A stretch of 64,000 bases of DNA from Christiangramia sp. OXR-203 (GCF_034372165.1 NZ_CP139698.1:1-64000), one strand, 5' to 3'; numbered from the stretch's first letter, positions 35,247 to 45,855 are shown. The notes: a model not told the origin generated them from the letters alone. A program made the numbers and translations.

Positions 35247-36035
35247 TTATTTCCCGAACTTGTTCTGTATATGAGCTCTAAAACGCTCTTCGTATGCTTC
35301 TTTACCCTGCCAGTTATTATAATCTGGCTTTACAACCAGGTCTATGAATTTTGAAGCTTCTTCCAGGCTGGTAAAGGTATTTAGCTGAGATAGTACACGG
35401 TTATAATCTGCAGTATCTCCTCCAAAAAGATGTTTTATGTAGGCAAGACGCTCATTAAGGCCAATATTGATTCCTTTTTTCAGTCGGTCATTTAAGGACC
35501 TGGGTTTATCATTGGCTGGAACATGCTTTACCGGTTCAAAATCTGGCAAATTATCATAATCCACACCTATATTTCTGAAATCTTTCTTCTCCTCAACCTG
35601 TTGTGAATAGGGTGCCGAATTGGATACTTCTGGCGCATCGTTAATATGATTCATAAAAAGATCTACAGACTGACTTTCAGGCGGCATTTGCGCTACAATA
35701 TCCTTGATCTTTTCAGTATTAGGTTCGGTGATCGCGTCTGAATCTTCATTGAATTCAGTGCCATCTGGATAAAATTCATCGTAGGCAGATAATTGTGCTG
35801 GAGGCTCAGGTAGATCTTTCACTTTAGGTTTAGGAGTAGCCTCTTCTTCCTGTTTTACCGCCTCTTTTTGCTGAGGAACTTCTTCGGAAAGATGTTTTTC
35901 AGTAAAAGCAAGAACAGTCAGTTTTTCATAGAGAAGTAAAGCATTTTCTTTCAGCTCCATCGTGTTGAAATTCCCTTTATTCTGAAGGATTTTTTCCGCG
36001 ATCTCCGCCAGATCAGCCTCAATTTTCTTTTTCAT
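35247..36035 (-). CDS. Hypothetical Bacteroidetes protein, charged with linker
   Basis: A 262-residue protein with an N-terminal helix, a long Glu/Pro-rich disordered stretch (about residues 55-165) and a C-terminal helical domain (ISLNDRLKKGINIGLNERLAYI... and YNRVLSQLNTF). No signal peptide or TM. I recognise no domain. It lies 6 nt upstream of rsmI, so it is likely translated with it. Possibly an assembly or scaffold protein; this is a guess. Confidence 0.7.
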   Translation of the reverse strand: MKKKIEADLAEIAEKILQNKGNFNTMELKENALLLYEKLTVLAFTEKHLSEEVPQQKEAVKQEEEATPKPKVKDLPEPPAQLSAYDEFYPDGTEFNEDSDAITEPNTEKIKDIVAQMPPESQSVDLFMNHINDAPEVSNSAPYSQQVEEKKDFRNIGVDYDNLPDFEPVKHVPANDKPRSLNDRLKKGINIGLNERLAYIKHLFGGDTADYNRVLSQLNTFTSLEEASKFIDLVVKPDYNNWQGKEAYEERFRAHIQNKFGK

Positions 36036-36166
36036 CGGTTTAATTTTATATGTTTTCTATCGGTCAGAAGCAATTTGCAAATAATGATATTTATAGGTAG
36101 GCAAATTAGGTTACTACTCATTTCATAACTTTCAAGATTCGCCCCGTCTCCGGGTTGTATTTTTAA

Positions 36167-36174
36167 TAAATTTG
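36167..36174 (+). promoter_or_regulatory. Possible -7 promoter box of tdk
   Basis: TAAATTTG; predicted start 36181, 46-nt leader to the tdk ATG. The divergent region (36036-36226) is otherwise without recognised features. Confidence 0.4.
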
Positions 36175-36226
36175 TTCCACCTTTATACGAAAGAGGTATT
36201 TCCCGTTTCGATTTGAAAAATACAAA

Positions 36227-36871
36227 ATGTTTCTCGAAAATACAGTAAATCACGAAGAGCAATTTGGGTGGATTGAAGTTATTTGCGGGTCAATGTTTTC
36301 CGGAAAAACGGAAGAATTGATACGCCGACTCAAACGCGCAAAATTTGCAAAACAGAATGTTGAGATCTTCAAACCTGCGATTGATGTTAGGTATGACGAG
36401 GAAATGGTCGTATCTCATGATTCCAATGAAATAAGATCTACTCCTGTACCTTCCGCTTCCAATATCCGGTTACTTGCAGATGGTTGTGACGTAGTTGGGA
36501 TCGATGAAGCACAATTCTTTGATGATGAAATCGTAACGGTTTGTAATGATCTTGCCAACCAGGGAATTAGAGTGATCGTGGCCGGCCTGGACATGGATTT
36601 TAAAGGAAATCCTTTTGGACCTATGCCCAATTTAATGGCCACTGCAGAGTACGTTACGAAAGTGCATGCTGTTTGTACCAGAACTGGAAATCTTGCCCAG
36701 TTCAGCTATCGTAAAGCTATTAATGATGACCTGGTTTTTCTAGGCGAAAATGAAGAATATGAACCATTAAGTCGTGCTGCTTACTACAAGGCTATGCTGC
36801 GGGAGCGAGTGAAAAAGCTTGATGTGAATGTCGAAGAATTGAATGCTAAAAAAACCGAAGAAAATGCCTGA
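36227..36871 (+). CDS. tdk: Thymidine kinase
   Basis: A 214-residue kinase phosphorylating thymidine in the salvage route. P-loop [11 protein letters not shown] at about residues 22-32, DEAQFFDD (Walker-B-like) and the TK1 family's lasso [17 protein letters not shown]. The zinc cysteine pairs of TK1 enzymes are reduced here (one Cys in the lasso). Its 3' end overlaps the start of alr. Confidence 0.92.
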   Translation: MFLENTVNHEEQFGWIEVICGSMFSGKTEELIRRLKRAKFAKQNVEIFKPAIDVRYDEEMVVSHDSNEIRSTPVPSASNIRLLADGCDVVGIDEAQFFDDEIVTVCNDLANQGIRVIVAGLDMDFKGNPFGPMPNLMATAEYVTKVHAVCTRTGNLAQFSYRKAINDDLVFLGENEEYEPLSRAAYYKAMLRERVKKLDVNVEELNAKKTEENA

Positions 36872-37973
36872 AGCCAAAGAGACGGTTCTTGAGATTGATC
36901 TTGGAGCACTGGCACATAATTACAGATATTTAAGAGCAAAGATCGATGATGGAGTAAAGTTCCTGTCTGTAGTAAAAGCTTTTGCCTATGGGAATGATTC
37001 AGTTGTCATTGCCAGAAAACTGGAAGAACTTGGCACCGATTATTTTGCGGTTGCCTATGTGGAAGAAGGAATTCATCTTCGTAAAAACGGGATCACCAAA
37101 CCTATTCTGGTATTACACCCACAATTCACACATTTCGAAGATATTATCGAGCATTGTCTCGAGCCTAATTTATACAGCGAAAAAATTCTACGTTCTTTTG
37201 TAAAGACTGCTGAAGCTAAAAATCAAAAGAATTACCCTGTTCATATCAAGCTGAATACAGGTTTGAACAGGCTTGGTTTTGATCATCCAGAGATTGGAAC
37301 TATCAAGGAAATCATTGGTAGTACTTCCAGCCTGAAGATCGCTTCTGTTTTTTCCCATCTCGCCGCAAGTGAGGACTGGAAAGAACGTGAATTTACGGTA
37401 GGACAGATCGACCTTTTCAGGAAAATGACCTGGGAATTAATTGCCGACCTGGACTATGAACCAATACTCCATATTTGCAATACTTCTGGCGTGATCAATT
37501 ACCCGAAGTCGGCTTTTAGTATGGTGCGCAGCGGGATTGGCTTATATGGCTATGGAAATGATAAAAATATCGATCCTGAACTAAGACCAATTTCTACGCT
37601 TAAAACGATCATTTCCCAGATTAGAAGTCTCGACAAAGGGGATACGGTAGGTTACAACCGCGCGTTTAAAGTGGAGAAACCTACTCGCATCGCAACACTG
37701 CCTTTGGGTCATGCTGATGGGATCAACAGGATCTACGGAAAAGGAAAAGCCGGAGTCTATATAAATGGTGAATATGCTCCTATCGCTGGTAATGTATGTA
37801 TGGATATTATCATGGTAGATGTGACCAATATTTCATGTGAAGAAGGTGATGAAGTAATCGTTTTTGGAGGACCTCAGCATCCAGTGAAATTTGCTGAAGC
37901 TGGAGGCACTATTTCTTATGAATTGATCACCGGAATACAACGCAGAGTCACACGAATTGTAATACCCGAATAA
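36864..37973 (+). CDS. alr: Alanine racemase
   Basis: A 369-residue PLP enzyme making D-alanine for peptidoglycan. The PLP lysine is in [12 protein letters not shown] near residue 34 and the catalytic Tyr in [12 protein letters not shown] region, with [13 protein letters not shown] at 36843 or 36864 is possible; 36864 ([12 protein letters not shown]) fits the fold better and still overlaps tdk by 8 nt. mscL follows after 60 nt. Confidence 0.93.
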   Translation: MPEAKETVLEIDLGALAHNYRYLRAKIDDGVKFLSVVKAFAYGNDSVVIARKLEELGTDYFAVAYVEEGIHLRKNGITKPILVLHPQFTHFEDIIEHCLEPNLYSEKILRSFVKTAEAKNQKNYPVHIKLNTGLNRLGFDHPEIGTIKEIIGSTSSLKIASVFSHLAASEDWKEREFTVGQIDLFRKMTWELIADLDYEPILHICNTSGVINYPKSAFSMVRSGIGLYGYGNDKNIDPELRPISTLKTIISQIRSLDKGDTVGYNRAFKVEKPTRIATLPLGHADGINRIYGKGKAGVYINGEYAPIAGNVCMDIIMVDVTNISCEEGDEVIVFGGPQHPVKFAEAGGTISYELITGIQRRVTRIVIPE

Positions 37974-38001
37974 CAAATCTTAAAAATTTAAGAAAATTTT
38001 A

Positions 38002-38009
38002 TACATTTG
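38002..38009 (+). promoter_or_regulatory. Predicted -7 promoter box of mscL
   Basis: TACATTTG; predicted start 38016, 18-nt leader to the mscL ATG. Confidence 0.5.
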
Positions 38010-38033
38010 GAAATCAACTAACAACTATAATTC

Positions 38034-38456
38034 ATGAGTTTTTTTTCAGATTTTAAAGCATTCCTACTTAAGAAGGATATCGTAGCACTGGCTACTGCAG
38101 TAATTATTGGAGCTGCTTTTAACAAAGTTATCTCTTCTGTTGTTGCAGATATTTTCATGCCCATTATTGGATTACTCACCGGTGGAGCAGATCTAACCCA
38201 GCAATTTATTTCTCTGGATGGTGTAGAATACGAAAGTCTCGAAGCTGCGATTGAAGCTGAAGCTGCAATTCTTACCTACGGTAATTTGATACAGGCAATT
38301 ATTTACTTTATTATCGTTGGTCTGTTTATATTTATATTCCTGAGAGCTTACGAAAAGACAAAGAAGAAAGAAGAAGCTGCAGCTCCTGCTGGACCATCAA
38401 AGGAAGAAGTTTTACTTACTGAGATTCGTGACGAACTAAGAAAGAAGAATATTTAA
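38034..38456 (+). CDS. mscL: Large-conductance mechanosensitive channel
   Basis: A 140-residue inner-membrane channel that opens under osmotic shock. The N-terminal helix [20 protein letters not shown] and pore helix with [23 protein letters not shown] match MscL; TM2 is near residues 85-105. The periplasmic loop between them is Glu/Ala-rich. Length is family-typical. Terminator follows. Confidence 0.94.
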   Translation: MSFFSDFKAFLLKKDIVALATAVIIGAAFNKVISSVVADIFMPIIGLLTGGADLTQQFISLDGVEYESLEAAIEAEAAILTYGNLIQAIIYFIIVGLFIFIFLRAYEKTKKKEEAAAPAGPSKEEVLLTEIRDELRKKNI

Positions 38457-38495
38457 GACGTACGCTTACCGCTACATTACTCATTCTCAAACTAA

Positions 38496-38525
38496 ACCCC
38501 TGGCGAAAACCAGGGGTCTTTTTTT
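38496..38525 (+). terminator. Rho-independent terminator of mscL
   Basis: Stem ACCCCTGG (38496-38503)/CCAGGGGT (38510-38517), loop CGAAAA, then seven T. Confidence 0.8.
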
Positions 38526-38606
38526 AACAATAATCTGAAATTGGTTCAATTTTTTATAATTCCTGAAATTTTTGATAGCGAAGCATTCATAATAATTTCC
38601 AAGCGA

Positions 38607-38614
38607 TAACTTTG
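38607..38614 (+). promoter_or_regulatory. Predicted -7 promoter box of asd
   Basis: TAACTTTG followed by CA; predicted start 38621, 21-nt leader to the asd ATG. Confidence 0.5.
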
Positions 38615-38641
38615 CAATTCACTTTTTAAAGTAAGTAAATT

Positions 38642-39631
38642 ATGAAAGTAGCTGTAGTTGGAGCAACCGGGATGGTAGGAAGCGTAATGCTTAAAGTACT
38701 GGAAGAACGTAATTTTCCACTTACCGAACTTATTCCTGTAGCTTCTGAAAGATCTGTAGGTAAGAAATTAGCCTATAATGGTAAAGATTTCGAAGTAGTA
38801 AGCCTTGAAACCGCAGTTTCCATGAAACCGGAAGTAGCCATATTCTCAGCTGGTGGAGACACTTCATTAGAATGGGCTCCAAAATTTGCTTCCGCAGGAA
38901 CAACCGTGATCGATAATTCTTCAGCATGGAGAATGAATCCAAAGCACAAACTTATCATTCCCGAGATCAATGCTAACCTCCTTTCAGAAGAAGATAAGAT
39001 CATTGCGAATCCTAACTGTTCTACAATACAGTTATTAATGGCCTTAAAACCATTGCATGATGCTTATAATATCAAGCGAGTGGTTGTTTCAACCTACCAG
39101 TCCATCACTGGAACTGGCGTGAAAGCTGTGCAACAGCTGGAGAACGAGTATGCCGGCAAAAAAGAAGAAATGGCTTATCCTTATCCAATTCATAAAAATG
39201 CGTTGCCACATTGCGACGTATTCCAGGAAAATGGATACACCAAAGAGGAAATGAAGTTAACGAACGAAACCAAGAAAATTCTCGGTGATGATTCTGTAAA
39301 CGTGACAGCAACCGCGATTAGAATTCCGGTAGTTGGAGGACATTCAGAATCGGTGAATATCGAGTTTCATAAAGATTTTGAGGAAGCAGATGTTCGAAAG
39401 ATCCTGAGTGATTTTCCAGGAATCACCGTTCAGGATAACCCGGAATTGAATACTTATCCTATGCCCATTTATGCGGAAGGAAAAGATGATGTTTTTGTAG
39501 GTAGAATTCGAAGGGATCATTCCCAGCCAAATACATTAAATATGTGGATCGTTGCTGACAACCTCCGTAAAGGTGCAGCGACAAATGCAGTGCAGATCGC
39601 AGAATATTTACTAGAGCAGAAACTACTCTAA
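38642..39631 (+). CDS. asd: Aspartate-semialdehyde dehydrogenase
   Basis: A 329-residue enzyme reducing aspartyl phosphate to the semialdehyde with NADPH, for lysine, threonine, methionine and diaminopimelate. GATGMVGSVMLKVLEERNFP at the start, catalytic Cys in NPNCSTIQ, and active-site GGHSESVN. Single gene. Confidence 0.96.
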   Translation: MKVAVVGATGMVGSVMLKVLEERNFPLTELIPVASERSVGKKLAYNGKDFEVVSLETAVSMKPEVAIFSAGGDTSLEWAPKFASAGTTVIDNSSAWRMNPKHKLIIPEINANLLSEEDKIIANPNCSTIQLLMALKPLHDAYNIKRVVVSTYQSITGTGVKAVQQLENEYAGKKEEMAYPYPIHKNALPHCDVFQENGYTKEEMKLTNETKKILGDDSVNVTATAIRIPVVGGHSESVNIEFHKDFEEADVRKILSDFPGITVQDNPELNTYPMPIYAEGKDDVFVGRIRRDHSQPNTLNMWIVADNLRKGAATNAVQIAEYLLEQKLL

Positions 39632-39654
39632 TCCACAATTTTAAAATTTTACTT

Positions 39655-39692
39655 AAAAGCCTGAAACTCTACAGATTCAGGCTTTTTTATTC
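39655..39692 (+). terminator. Rho-independent terminator of asd
   Basis: 11-bp stem AAAAGCCTGAA (39655-39665)/TTCAGGCTTTT (39676-39686), then T. Confidence 0.8.
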
Positions 39693-39721
39693 TTATTTTA
39701 GGTGTCTAAACTAAGAATTGT

Positions 39722-41878
39722 ATGAAGAAAATCTATTCAGGCATTATTGGGCTGGGGTTAGTTGCCGGCTCACTAAGTGCACAAAGTCAAAACCAAAGCA
39801 AATTGAACTATCCTGAAACCAAGAAAGTTGATACAGTAACCGATTATTTTGGAACCGAGGTTAAAGATCCATATCGCTGGCTGGAGGATGATCGTAGCGA
39901 GGAAACCGAGAACTGGGTAAAAAGACAGAATGAGGTAACTTTCGATTACCTTGAGAACATTCCGTACAGAAATAAACTTAAGGAACGTCTTACCAAGTTA
40001 TGGGATTATGAAAAATTGAGCGCTCCTTTTACTGAAGGCGGAAAGATCTATTTCTTTAAAAACGACGGACTTCAGAATCAAAGTGTTCTTTATCGCCGTG
40101 AATCAGAAGAAGCTGAAGCAAAAGTATTTTTAGATCCGAATAAATTCAGTGAAGATGGTACTACCTCACTTGCAGCAATGAGTTTTTCCGAAGATGGAAA
40201 AAAGCTAGCCTATGCTATTTCTGAAGGTGGAAGCGACTGGAGAAAAATCATTTTAATGAATGCTGATGATAAGAAGATTCTTGGCGATACGATCAAGGAT
40301 GTAAAGTTCAGCGGAGTTTCATGGAAAGGCAATGAAGGTTTTTACTACTCTAGCTTTGATAAGCCTGATGGAAGTGAACTTTCAGCGAAGACAGATCAGC
40401 ATAAATTATATTACCATAAACTGGGAACGCCACAAAGTGACGACCAGATCATCTTCGGAAATTCTGAAGCACAAAAACGCCGTTATGTAGGAGGAAGTGT
40501 TACTGAAGATAACCGTTACCTGATCATTTCAGCACGTAATTCAACTTCTGGAGGGGAACTCTATATAATGGACCTTCAGAAGGAATCTCCGGAACTGGTT
40601 ACAATATTAGACAATCAGGATACAGATTCTTATGTGATCGAAAATGATGGTAGCAAATTATTTATCGTGACCAATCTTGACGCTCCAAACAAGAAGATCG
40701 TGACCGTTGACGCGAGCGATCCAGGTCCGGAAAACTGGGAAGATTTTATCCCAGAAACCGAGCATGTATTAAGTCCTTCAACCGGAGGTGGTTATTTCTT
40801 TACGGAGTATATGGTGGATGCCATTTCAAAAGTGAAGCAATACGATTACGACGGGAAACTTGTGCGTGAAATTGAACTTCCAGGTGTAGGTTCTGCCGGA
40901 GGTTTTGGAGCAAAGAAAGACAAAGATGTACTTTACTACAGCTTTACAAATTACGTGACTCCGGGTACTATTTATAAGTATGATATTGAAAATGGCACTT
41001 CTGAAGTTTACAATAAACCAAACATAGATTTTGATCCGGAGCAGTTTACCAGCGAACAGGTATTCTATGAATCAAAGGATGGTACAAAGATCCCAATGAT
41101 CATTACCTACAAGAAGGGAACTCAGCTTAACGGAAAGAATCCAACGATCCTATATGGTTATGGAGGATTTGATGTGAGCCTGACTCCAGGTTTTAGCACT
41201 GCGATGAGCGTGTGGCTGGAGCAAGGTGGTGTTTATGCTGTTCCTAACCTTCGAGGTGGTGGTGAATATGGAAAAGCATGGCATGATGCAGGTACAAAGC
41301 TTAAAAAGCAGAATGTATTCGATGATTTCATTGCTGCTGCAGAATACCTGATCGACAATGATTATACTTCCAGCGATTATCTTGCTGTAAGAGGTGGTTC
41401 TAACGGTGGATTGCTAGTAGGTGCAACTATGACTCAGCGACCTGACCTTATGAAAGTAGCATTGCCTGCTGTTGGAGTAATGGACATGTTAAGATATCAT
41501 ACCTTTACTGCGGGTGCAGGTTGGGCGTATGATTATGGTACTTCGGAAGATAACAAAGAAATGTTCCAGTATCTTTATAACTATTCTCCAGTGCATAGCG
41601 TTGAAGCAGGTACTGAATATCCTGCGACACTGGTTACAACTGGAGATCATGACGACCGTGTAGTACCTGCACATTCTTTTAAATTTGCTGCTGAACTACA
41701 GGATAAGCAAGAAGGAACTAATCCTACGCTTATTAGAATTGAGACCAATGCCGGTCATGGTGCCGGAAAACCAACCAGTAAGATTATTGAAGAATATGCA
41801 GATATCTTCGGTTTTACATTATATAATATGGGTTTTGAAGCACTTCCAAATGAACTGAAAGAGATTACTAAAGATTAA
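39722..41878 (+). CDS. Prolyl oligopeptidase family serine peptidase (S9A)
   Basis: A 718-residue exported peptidase: signal peptide at 1-23, beta-propeller to about 430, then the hydrolase domain. Catalytic residues: Ser in [11 protein letters not shown], Asp in [13 protein letters not shown] and His in [12 protein letters not shown]. It cuts after proline in short peptides, probably in the periplasm. Length fits S9A. Confidence 0.93.
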   Translation: MKKIYSGIIGLGLVAGSLSAQSQNQSKLNYPETKKVDTVTDYFGTEVKDPYRWLEDDRSEETENWVKRQNEVTFDYLENIPYRNKLKERLTKLWDYEKLSAPFTEGGKIYFFKNDGLQNQSVLYRRESEEAEAKVFLDPNKFSEDGTTSLAAMSFSEDGKKLAYAISEGGSDWRKIILMNADDKKILGDTIKDVKFSGVSWKGNEGFYYSSFDKPDGSELSAKTDQHKLYYHKLGTPQSDDQIIFGNSEAQKRRYVGGSVTEDNRYLIISARNSTSGGELYIMDLQKESPELVTILDNQDTDSYVIENDGSKLFIVTNLDAPNKKIVTVDASDPGPENWEDFIPETEHVLSPSTGGGYFFTEYMVDAISKVKQYDYDGKLVREIELPGVGSAGGFGAKKDKDVLYYSFTNYVTPGTIYKYDIENGTSEVYNKPNIDFDPEQFTSEQVFYESKDGTKIPMIITYKKGTQLNGKNPTILYGYGGFDVSLTPGFSTAMSVWLEQGGVYAVPNLRGGGEYGKAWHDAGTKLKKQNVFDDFIAAAEYLIDNDYTSSDYLAVRGGSNGGLLVGATMTQRPDLMKVALPAVGVMDMLRYHTFTAGAGWAYDYGTSEDNKEMFQYLYNYSPVHSVEAGTEYPATLVTTGDHDDRVVPAHSFKFAAELQDKQEGTNPTLIRIETNAGHGAGKPTSKIIEEYADIFGFTLYNMGFEALPNELKEITKD

Positions 41879-41904
41879 TATTGTTGATCATCTGGATCAC
41901 AAAA

Positions 41905-41935
41905 AAAGCGCGGCTCTTTAGCCGTGCTTTTTTTT
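41905..41935. terminator. Bidirectional terminator between peptidase and HAD gene
   Basis: Stem AGCGCGGCT (41907-41915)/AGCCGTGCT (41920-41928) with one G-T pair, A-run before and T-run after. Confidence 0.75.
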
Positions 41936-41953
41936 GTTGTATTTCAGCAAGCT

Positions 41954-42550
41954 CTAGTTTACCTGTTTTAACTCTCCAGACTCTTCATCTACCAGAAACC
42001 CTTTTTCAGCTTTATGCAGGATCTCTTCATCATCATCTGAGTAAGCTTCCAGCAATTCATACTCTCCAAGCGCTTCGTCTAAACGTCTTATTTTCTCTGC
42101 ATCGTTACAAGCCTTGCCTTCAATAGTATAATTACCATTTTTATAAGTTGTTCTTGTTCCAAGTACCTGAACAGGGAGAATTTGTTCCAGGTATTTCGTA
42201 TAGATTTCGAATCCACCGGTAACCACAAACACCTTGATACCCTGCTCATCAAATTTCTGAATATCTTCCAGCATTTTATTTCTGAAGAATTCCGGGTATT
42301 CCAGGTTCCAGAATTGCTCTGCATACTTGTTCACCGTTTCAGGATCCAGGTTTTTGAGATAATCGTAAAAGTTCTCTTTGAAATCAGTTTTGCTCACAAG
42401 CCGCATGTTTCCCAGCATTTTTAACCATCCAAGCTGGGCAAGTCTTATCAACTTATACCCATTTTTATAACATACAAATTTGAAAAATTCATCTTTGGAA
42501 GATTTTTGATATAAGGTCTTATTAAGATCGTAAACGACTATTTTTTGCAT
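41954..42550 (-). CDS. HAD-family protein with altered catalytic motif I
   Basis: A 198-residue HAD-like protein (ATG at 42550; the TTG at 42562 is not needed). Motif I reads VVYDLNKTL: the first Asp stays but the second, which is the acid/base in normal HAD phosphatases, is Asn. Motif II VTGGF and the later Asp-rich AYSDDDEEIL are present. It may bind rather than cut phosphate compounds, or work slowly. Confidence 0.8.
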   Translation of the reverse strand: MQKIVVYDLNKTLYQKSSKDEFFKFVCYKNGYKLIRLAQLGWLKMLGNMRLVSKTDFKENFYDYLKNLDPETVNKYAEQFWNLEYPEFFRNKMLEDIQKFDEQGIKVFVVTGGFEIYTKYLEQILPVQVLGTRTTYKNGNYTIEGKACNDAEKIRRLDEALGEYELLEAYSDDDEEILHKAEKGFLVDEESGELKQVN

Positions 42551-42654
42551 TCGATGATTCAATTCTAATTTATGTTCTTTAGCTTTAAAATAAGTTACGC
42601 AAATAGCTATTTATGGAAACTTATATTATGATAATTTCAACAAGAATTTAACCT

Positions 42655-43620
42655 ATGCTTCAGCTTAAGAATGTCTCCTTCGCCTATGATACTGAGCCTG
42701 TATTGAAAAATATCAATATGAACATTAAACCGGCTGAGAACATTTCGATCATTGGTGAAAGTGGCTGTGGTAAAAGCACCTTGCTAAAACTCATCTACGG
42801 ACTCTTACATACAGAAGGAAAGATCATTTGGAAGGACAAAGAGCTTCTAGGTCCTAATTTCAACCTGGTTCCCGGGGAAGATTTTATTAAATATCTCGCT
42901 CAGGATTTTGATTTGATGTTACCGCTAAGCGCTGCTGATAATGTGGGGAAATATCTGAGTAATTTTTATCCTGTCAAGAAAACACGCCGAATCAAAGAAT
43001 TGCTGGAGGTTGTAGAAATGACCGATCTTGCTGATAAAAAAGCGAAATTATTAAGTGGCGGGCAGCAGCAAAGAATTGCCTTGGCTCGTGCATTGGCGAA
43101 GGAACCAGAAATTCTGTTACTCGATGAACCTTTTAGCCATATAGATCACTTCAGAAAAAATAAGTTGAGAAGAAAGCTTTTTGCTTACCTGAAGGAGCAG
43201 AATATTACCTGTATCATTGCCACACACGATAGTACCGATGCGCTGGCTTTTGCCGATAGGACTTTTGTTCTCAAAAACTCAAGGATCTATGCTCAGGGAA
43301 CTCCCCGGGAGTTATATGAACATCCGCAAAATCATTATGTCGCCAGCCTGTTTGGAGACGTAAATCATATTCCCATAAAGTTGCTGAAAATAGATCATGA
43401 CAGTAATGACAAAGTAGTGGTCTATCCTCATGAATTAAAGATCACACAATCTGGTACCGAAGCTACAGTAAGGAAATCATATTTTAAAGGAGAGGTTTTC
43501 CTGGTTGAAGTTTCAGCAGGAAATAGATCTATACTAATAGATCACCATGAAGAATTAATAGCTGGCGAAAAGATTTGTTTTAAAGTGAAGGATGGGGTGT
43601 TGGAAGGCCGAATTAAATAA
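42655..43620 (+). CDS. ABC transporter ATP-binding protein
   Basis: A 321-residue ATPase: Walker A GESGCGKST, Q-loop, signature LSGGQQQRIALARAL, Walker B LLLDEPFSHID and H-loop ATHDSTDA. The C-terminal part (about 240-321) looks like a TOBE/OB regulatory domain. No permease or binding-protein gene is near, so its transporter is elsewhere. Its 3' end overlaps the convergent GreA-like gene by 8 nt. Confidence 0.9.
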   Translation: MLQLKNVSFAYDTEPVLKNINMNIKPAENISIIGESGCGKSTLLKLIYGLLHTEGKIIWKDKELLGPNFNLVPGEDFIKYLAQDFDLMLPLSAADNVGKYLSNFYPVKKTRRIKELLEVVEMTDLADKKAKLLSGGQQQRIALARALAKEPEILLLDEPFSHIDHFRKNKLRRKLFAYLKEQNITCIIATHDSTDALAFADRTFVLKNSRIYAQGTPRELYEHPQNHYVASLFGDVNHIPIKLLKIDHDSNDKVVVYPHELKITQSGTEATVRKSYFKGEVFLVEVSAGNRSILIDHHEELIAGEKICFKVKDGVLEGRIK

Positions 43621-44065
43621 TCTTTTTAATAAGCACCTCCTGCTGATTAAAAGTATAGCTGTCATTCTCAGTTTTTCCAAGCATGGCGGTAGCAACTGGA
43701 GCTTTGCTACCTATCGCATAGAATTTTGTATCCTCAACAATTAATTCTCCCGCTGGAATAGAAATGAAATAATTTGCATTTTCAGTAAAAATGATACTAC
43801 CGGCTTTTACGATGTTAGAGTCGGTCTGTACATTAATCCGCTTTATAACAGACTTCATTTGTTCATACTGCTGTAATTGATTGCTGAGTTTGTTCCATTC
43901 AATGTTGATCATTTCTCGGCCCGTCTCAAACTTGTCTCCGGCACTACTCTTGGATTCATTCTCAAGATCCTGTTTTAATCCCTGCATCGCATTATGCAAA
44001 GCGGTTGTTTTTTGCTGAATAAAATCCTCACATTTATCTAGCAATTCTTGTTTAAGCATTTCCAT
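43613..44065 (-). CDS. GreA/GreB-like protein
   Basis: A 150-residue protein with a long N-terminal coiled coil (about 5-75) containing GDKFETGREM, then a beta domain whose end (FYAIGSKAPVATAMLGKTENDSYTF) resembles the C-terminal domain of GreA (SSPIARALIGKEEGD). Gre factors enter the RNA polymerase secondary channel and help cleave backtracked RNA. The acidic pair at the tip (D, E of GDKFE) is similar but not exact. Often mis-called 3-oxoacyl-ACP synthase in related genomes. Confidence 0.7.
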   Translation of the reverse strand: MEMLKQELLDKCEDFIQQKTTALHNAMQGLKQDLENESKSSAGDKFETGREMINIEWNKLSNQLQQYEQMKSVIKRINVQTDSNIVKAGSIIFTENANYFISIPAGELIVEDTKFYAIGSKAPVATAMLGKTENDSYTFNQQEVLIKKII

Positions 44066-44737
44066 TTAGTCTAAGCTGAGTTTACCAAGATTTTGCATCT
44101 GTCTTACGATCCAGTTCTTTCTGTTTGCGATAAAAGAAGACGCCGGACTTGCGCGATATACCCTTGGATTTGGTAAAACAGCAGCAATGGCCGCAGCTTC
44201 ATACGCACCGAGGTTTACCGCATCCTTACCAAACCAATGTAATGATGCAGCTTGCGCGCCATAGACTCCTTTACCCATTTCAATACTATTCAGATAGACT
44301 TCCAGAATTCGTTCTTTGCCCCATATAATTTCGATCAAGAATGTAAAATATGCTTCCAGACCTTTCCGAAACCAGGTTCTTCCCGGGTACAGGAAAACGT
44401 TTTTCGCGGTTTGTTGTGAAATTGTGCTTGCTCCGCGAATCTTTCTTCCATTGCGATTATCTTCCATAGCTTCCTTGATCGCTTTAAAATCGAAGCCACT
44501 ATGAGAAGGGAAATTCTGGTCTTCGCTTGCGATAACTGCTTTTTGGAGATGGCCTGAAATTTCATTTATTGCTACCCAATCGTGCTGAATATCTTCCTCT
44601 GGATTTTCAAAGTAACGTATCACCATTAAAGGCGTGAAAGGAACTGGCACCCATTTGTAGATCACAACGATAGCAATACTAAACAGGAACAGTCCAAGAA
44701 GTATCTTAAAGATGAAACTAAAAAATTTTCTAATCAT
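44066..44737 (-). CDS. mtgA: Monofunctional peptidoglycan glycosyltransferase
   Basis: A 223-residue inner-membrane enzyme (GT51) with one N-terminal TM (about 8-30). GT motifs: IASEDQNFPSHSGFD, GASTISQQTAKN, GKERILEVYLNSIEMG. It polymerises lipid II. It overlaps the flavoprotein gene by 4 nt (ATGA) and abuts the GreA-like gene. Confidence 0.92.
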   Translation of the reverse strand: MIRKFFSFIFKILLGLFLFSIAIVVIYKWVPVPFTPLMVIRYFENPEEDIQHDWVAINEISGHLQKAVIASEDQNFPSHSGFDFKAIKEAMEDNRNGRKIRGASTISQQTAKNVFLYPGRTWFRKGLEAYFTFLIEIIWGKERILEVYLNSIEMGKGVYGAQAASLHWFGKDAVNLGAYEAAAIAAVLPNPRVYRASPASSFIANRKNWIVRQMQNLGKLSLD

Positions 44738-45855
44738 GAATTCAATGTTATTTCGGCCAGGTCTCTACCAACCAGGCTACCAATTGCGACCCCCATTCCG
44801 CCAAGGCGAACTCCACAGCTTACATTTCTGGAAAGTGACTTCATTATTGGTTGCCTTGAGGATCCAATTCCCATGATCCCACTCCACCTTCTGTCTATTT
44901 CGAACTTGGTCTCAGGCAAGATACAGGTTTTCAATAAGTGCTCAAGTTTGTTCTGGACAAGACTGGTTGTGCCCATTTGTTCAGTCTCTTCAGCTTCGTA
45001 ATCCAGGTTACGACCACCGCCAATAAGGACACGACTTCCAATATTTCGAAAATAGTAATAGCCTCTGTCCAGATGAAAAGTGCCTTTGAGATTTAAATTC
45101 TTGATAGGTTTGGTGATCAACACCTGTGCACGGGCAGGTTTCACATCTTCAAGTCCAAGGCTGGATGCAAACCCATTGGTGGCGATCAATAATTTTTTAG
45201 CTGAAATTTGAAACTTATCTGTTTCGATCCGGACGGAATGTTCTTCATCGAAAAATGAATTTACTTTGATACCGCTGAGCACCTGTATATTTTCAGAAGA
45301 TACTTTCTTCAATAGTGTCTGCATCATCTTACCGGTGTCAATCTGGCCCTCAAACTGATTAACAATAAGTCTCGGCATGATATTACTAAAGCCAAAGGAA
45401 TTGGAAGTTTCCTTAAAAACGGACTCTCCAAAGACCGGTTTCAGAATTTTATTAATTCCTGGAATAGCCTCCACACTGCGCTGGTACAATTCTTCATCTG
45501 CTATGGTAAAAAGCTCGTATCCTCCATTCTGTTGAAAATCGATCTGTGTGTCACCCAGATTCTTCCGAAGAAGTGATAGTCCGTTACGACGTTTTTCTAC
45601 TAGTTCAACCACTTCGTCTTCAGATAAAGTTTTGAGATCATCAAGGATTTCAGATATACTTCCGAAGCAGGCAAACCCGGCGTTTTTGGTGCTAGCTCCT
45701 TCTGGAAGTAGCCCTTTCTCGAGAATGAGAATTTTGGCCGCTGGTCTTGATCTTCTTAGCTGCAAACCACAGTTTAAACCCGTGATACCACTGCCTATAA
45801 TACAATAGTCGACATTATTGATCCAGGATTCGTGTTCCCAGAAGGAAAGATTCAT
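44734..45855 (-). CDS. FAD-dependent oxidoreductase (DAO family)
   Basis: A 373-residue flavoprotein with the FAD motif CIIGSGITGLNCGLQLRRSRPAAKILILEKG at residues 18-46 and the DAO C-terminal GVRLGGMGVAIGSLVGRDLAE. It looks like glycine/D-amino-acid oxidase-type enzymes that act on amines or amino acids; the substrate is unknown. First gene of the group with mtgA and the GreA-like protein. Confidence 0.85.
   Translation of the reverse strand: MNLSFWEHESWINNVDYCIIGSGITGLNCGLQLRRSRPAAKILILEKGLLPEGASTKNAGFACFGSISEILDDLKTLSEDEVVELVEKRRNGLSLLRKNLGDTQIDFQQNGGYELFTIADEELYQRSVEAIPGINKILKPVFGESVFKETSNSFGFSNIMPRLIVNQFEGQIDTGKMMQTLLKKVSSENIQVLSGIKVNSFFDEEHSVRIETDKFQISAKKLLIATNGFASSLGLEDVKPARAQVLITKPIKNLNLKGTFHLDRGYYYFRNIGSRVLIGGGRNLDYEAEETEQMGTTSLVQNKLEHLLKTCILPETKFEIDRRWSGIMGIGSSRQPIMKSLSRNVSCGVRLGGMGVAIGSLVGRDLAEITLNS

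Noticed and set aside
36032-36262. Minus-strand frame of 76 codons over the tdk start
   Set aside because: No start signal or domain. It overlaps tdk's conserved beginning and its leader.
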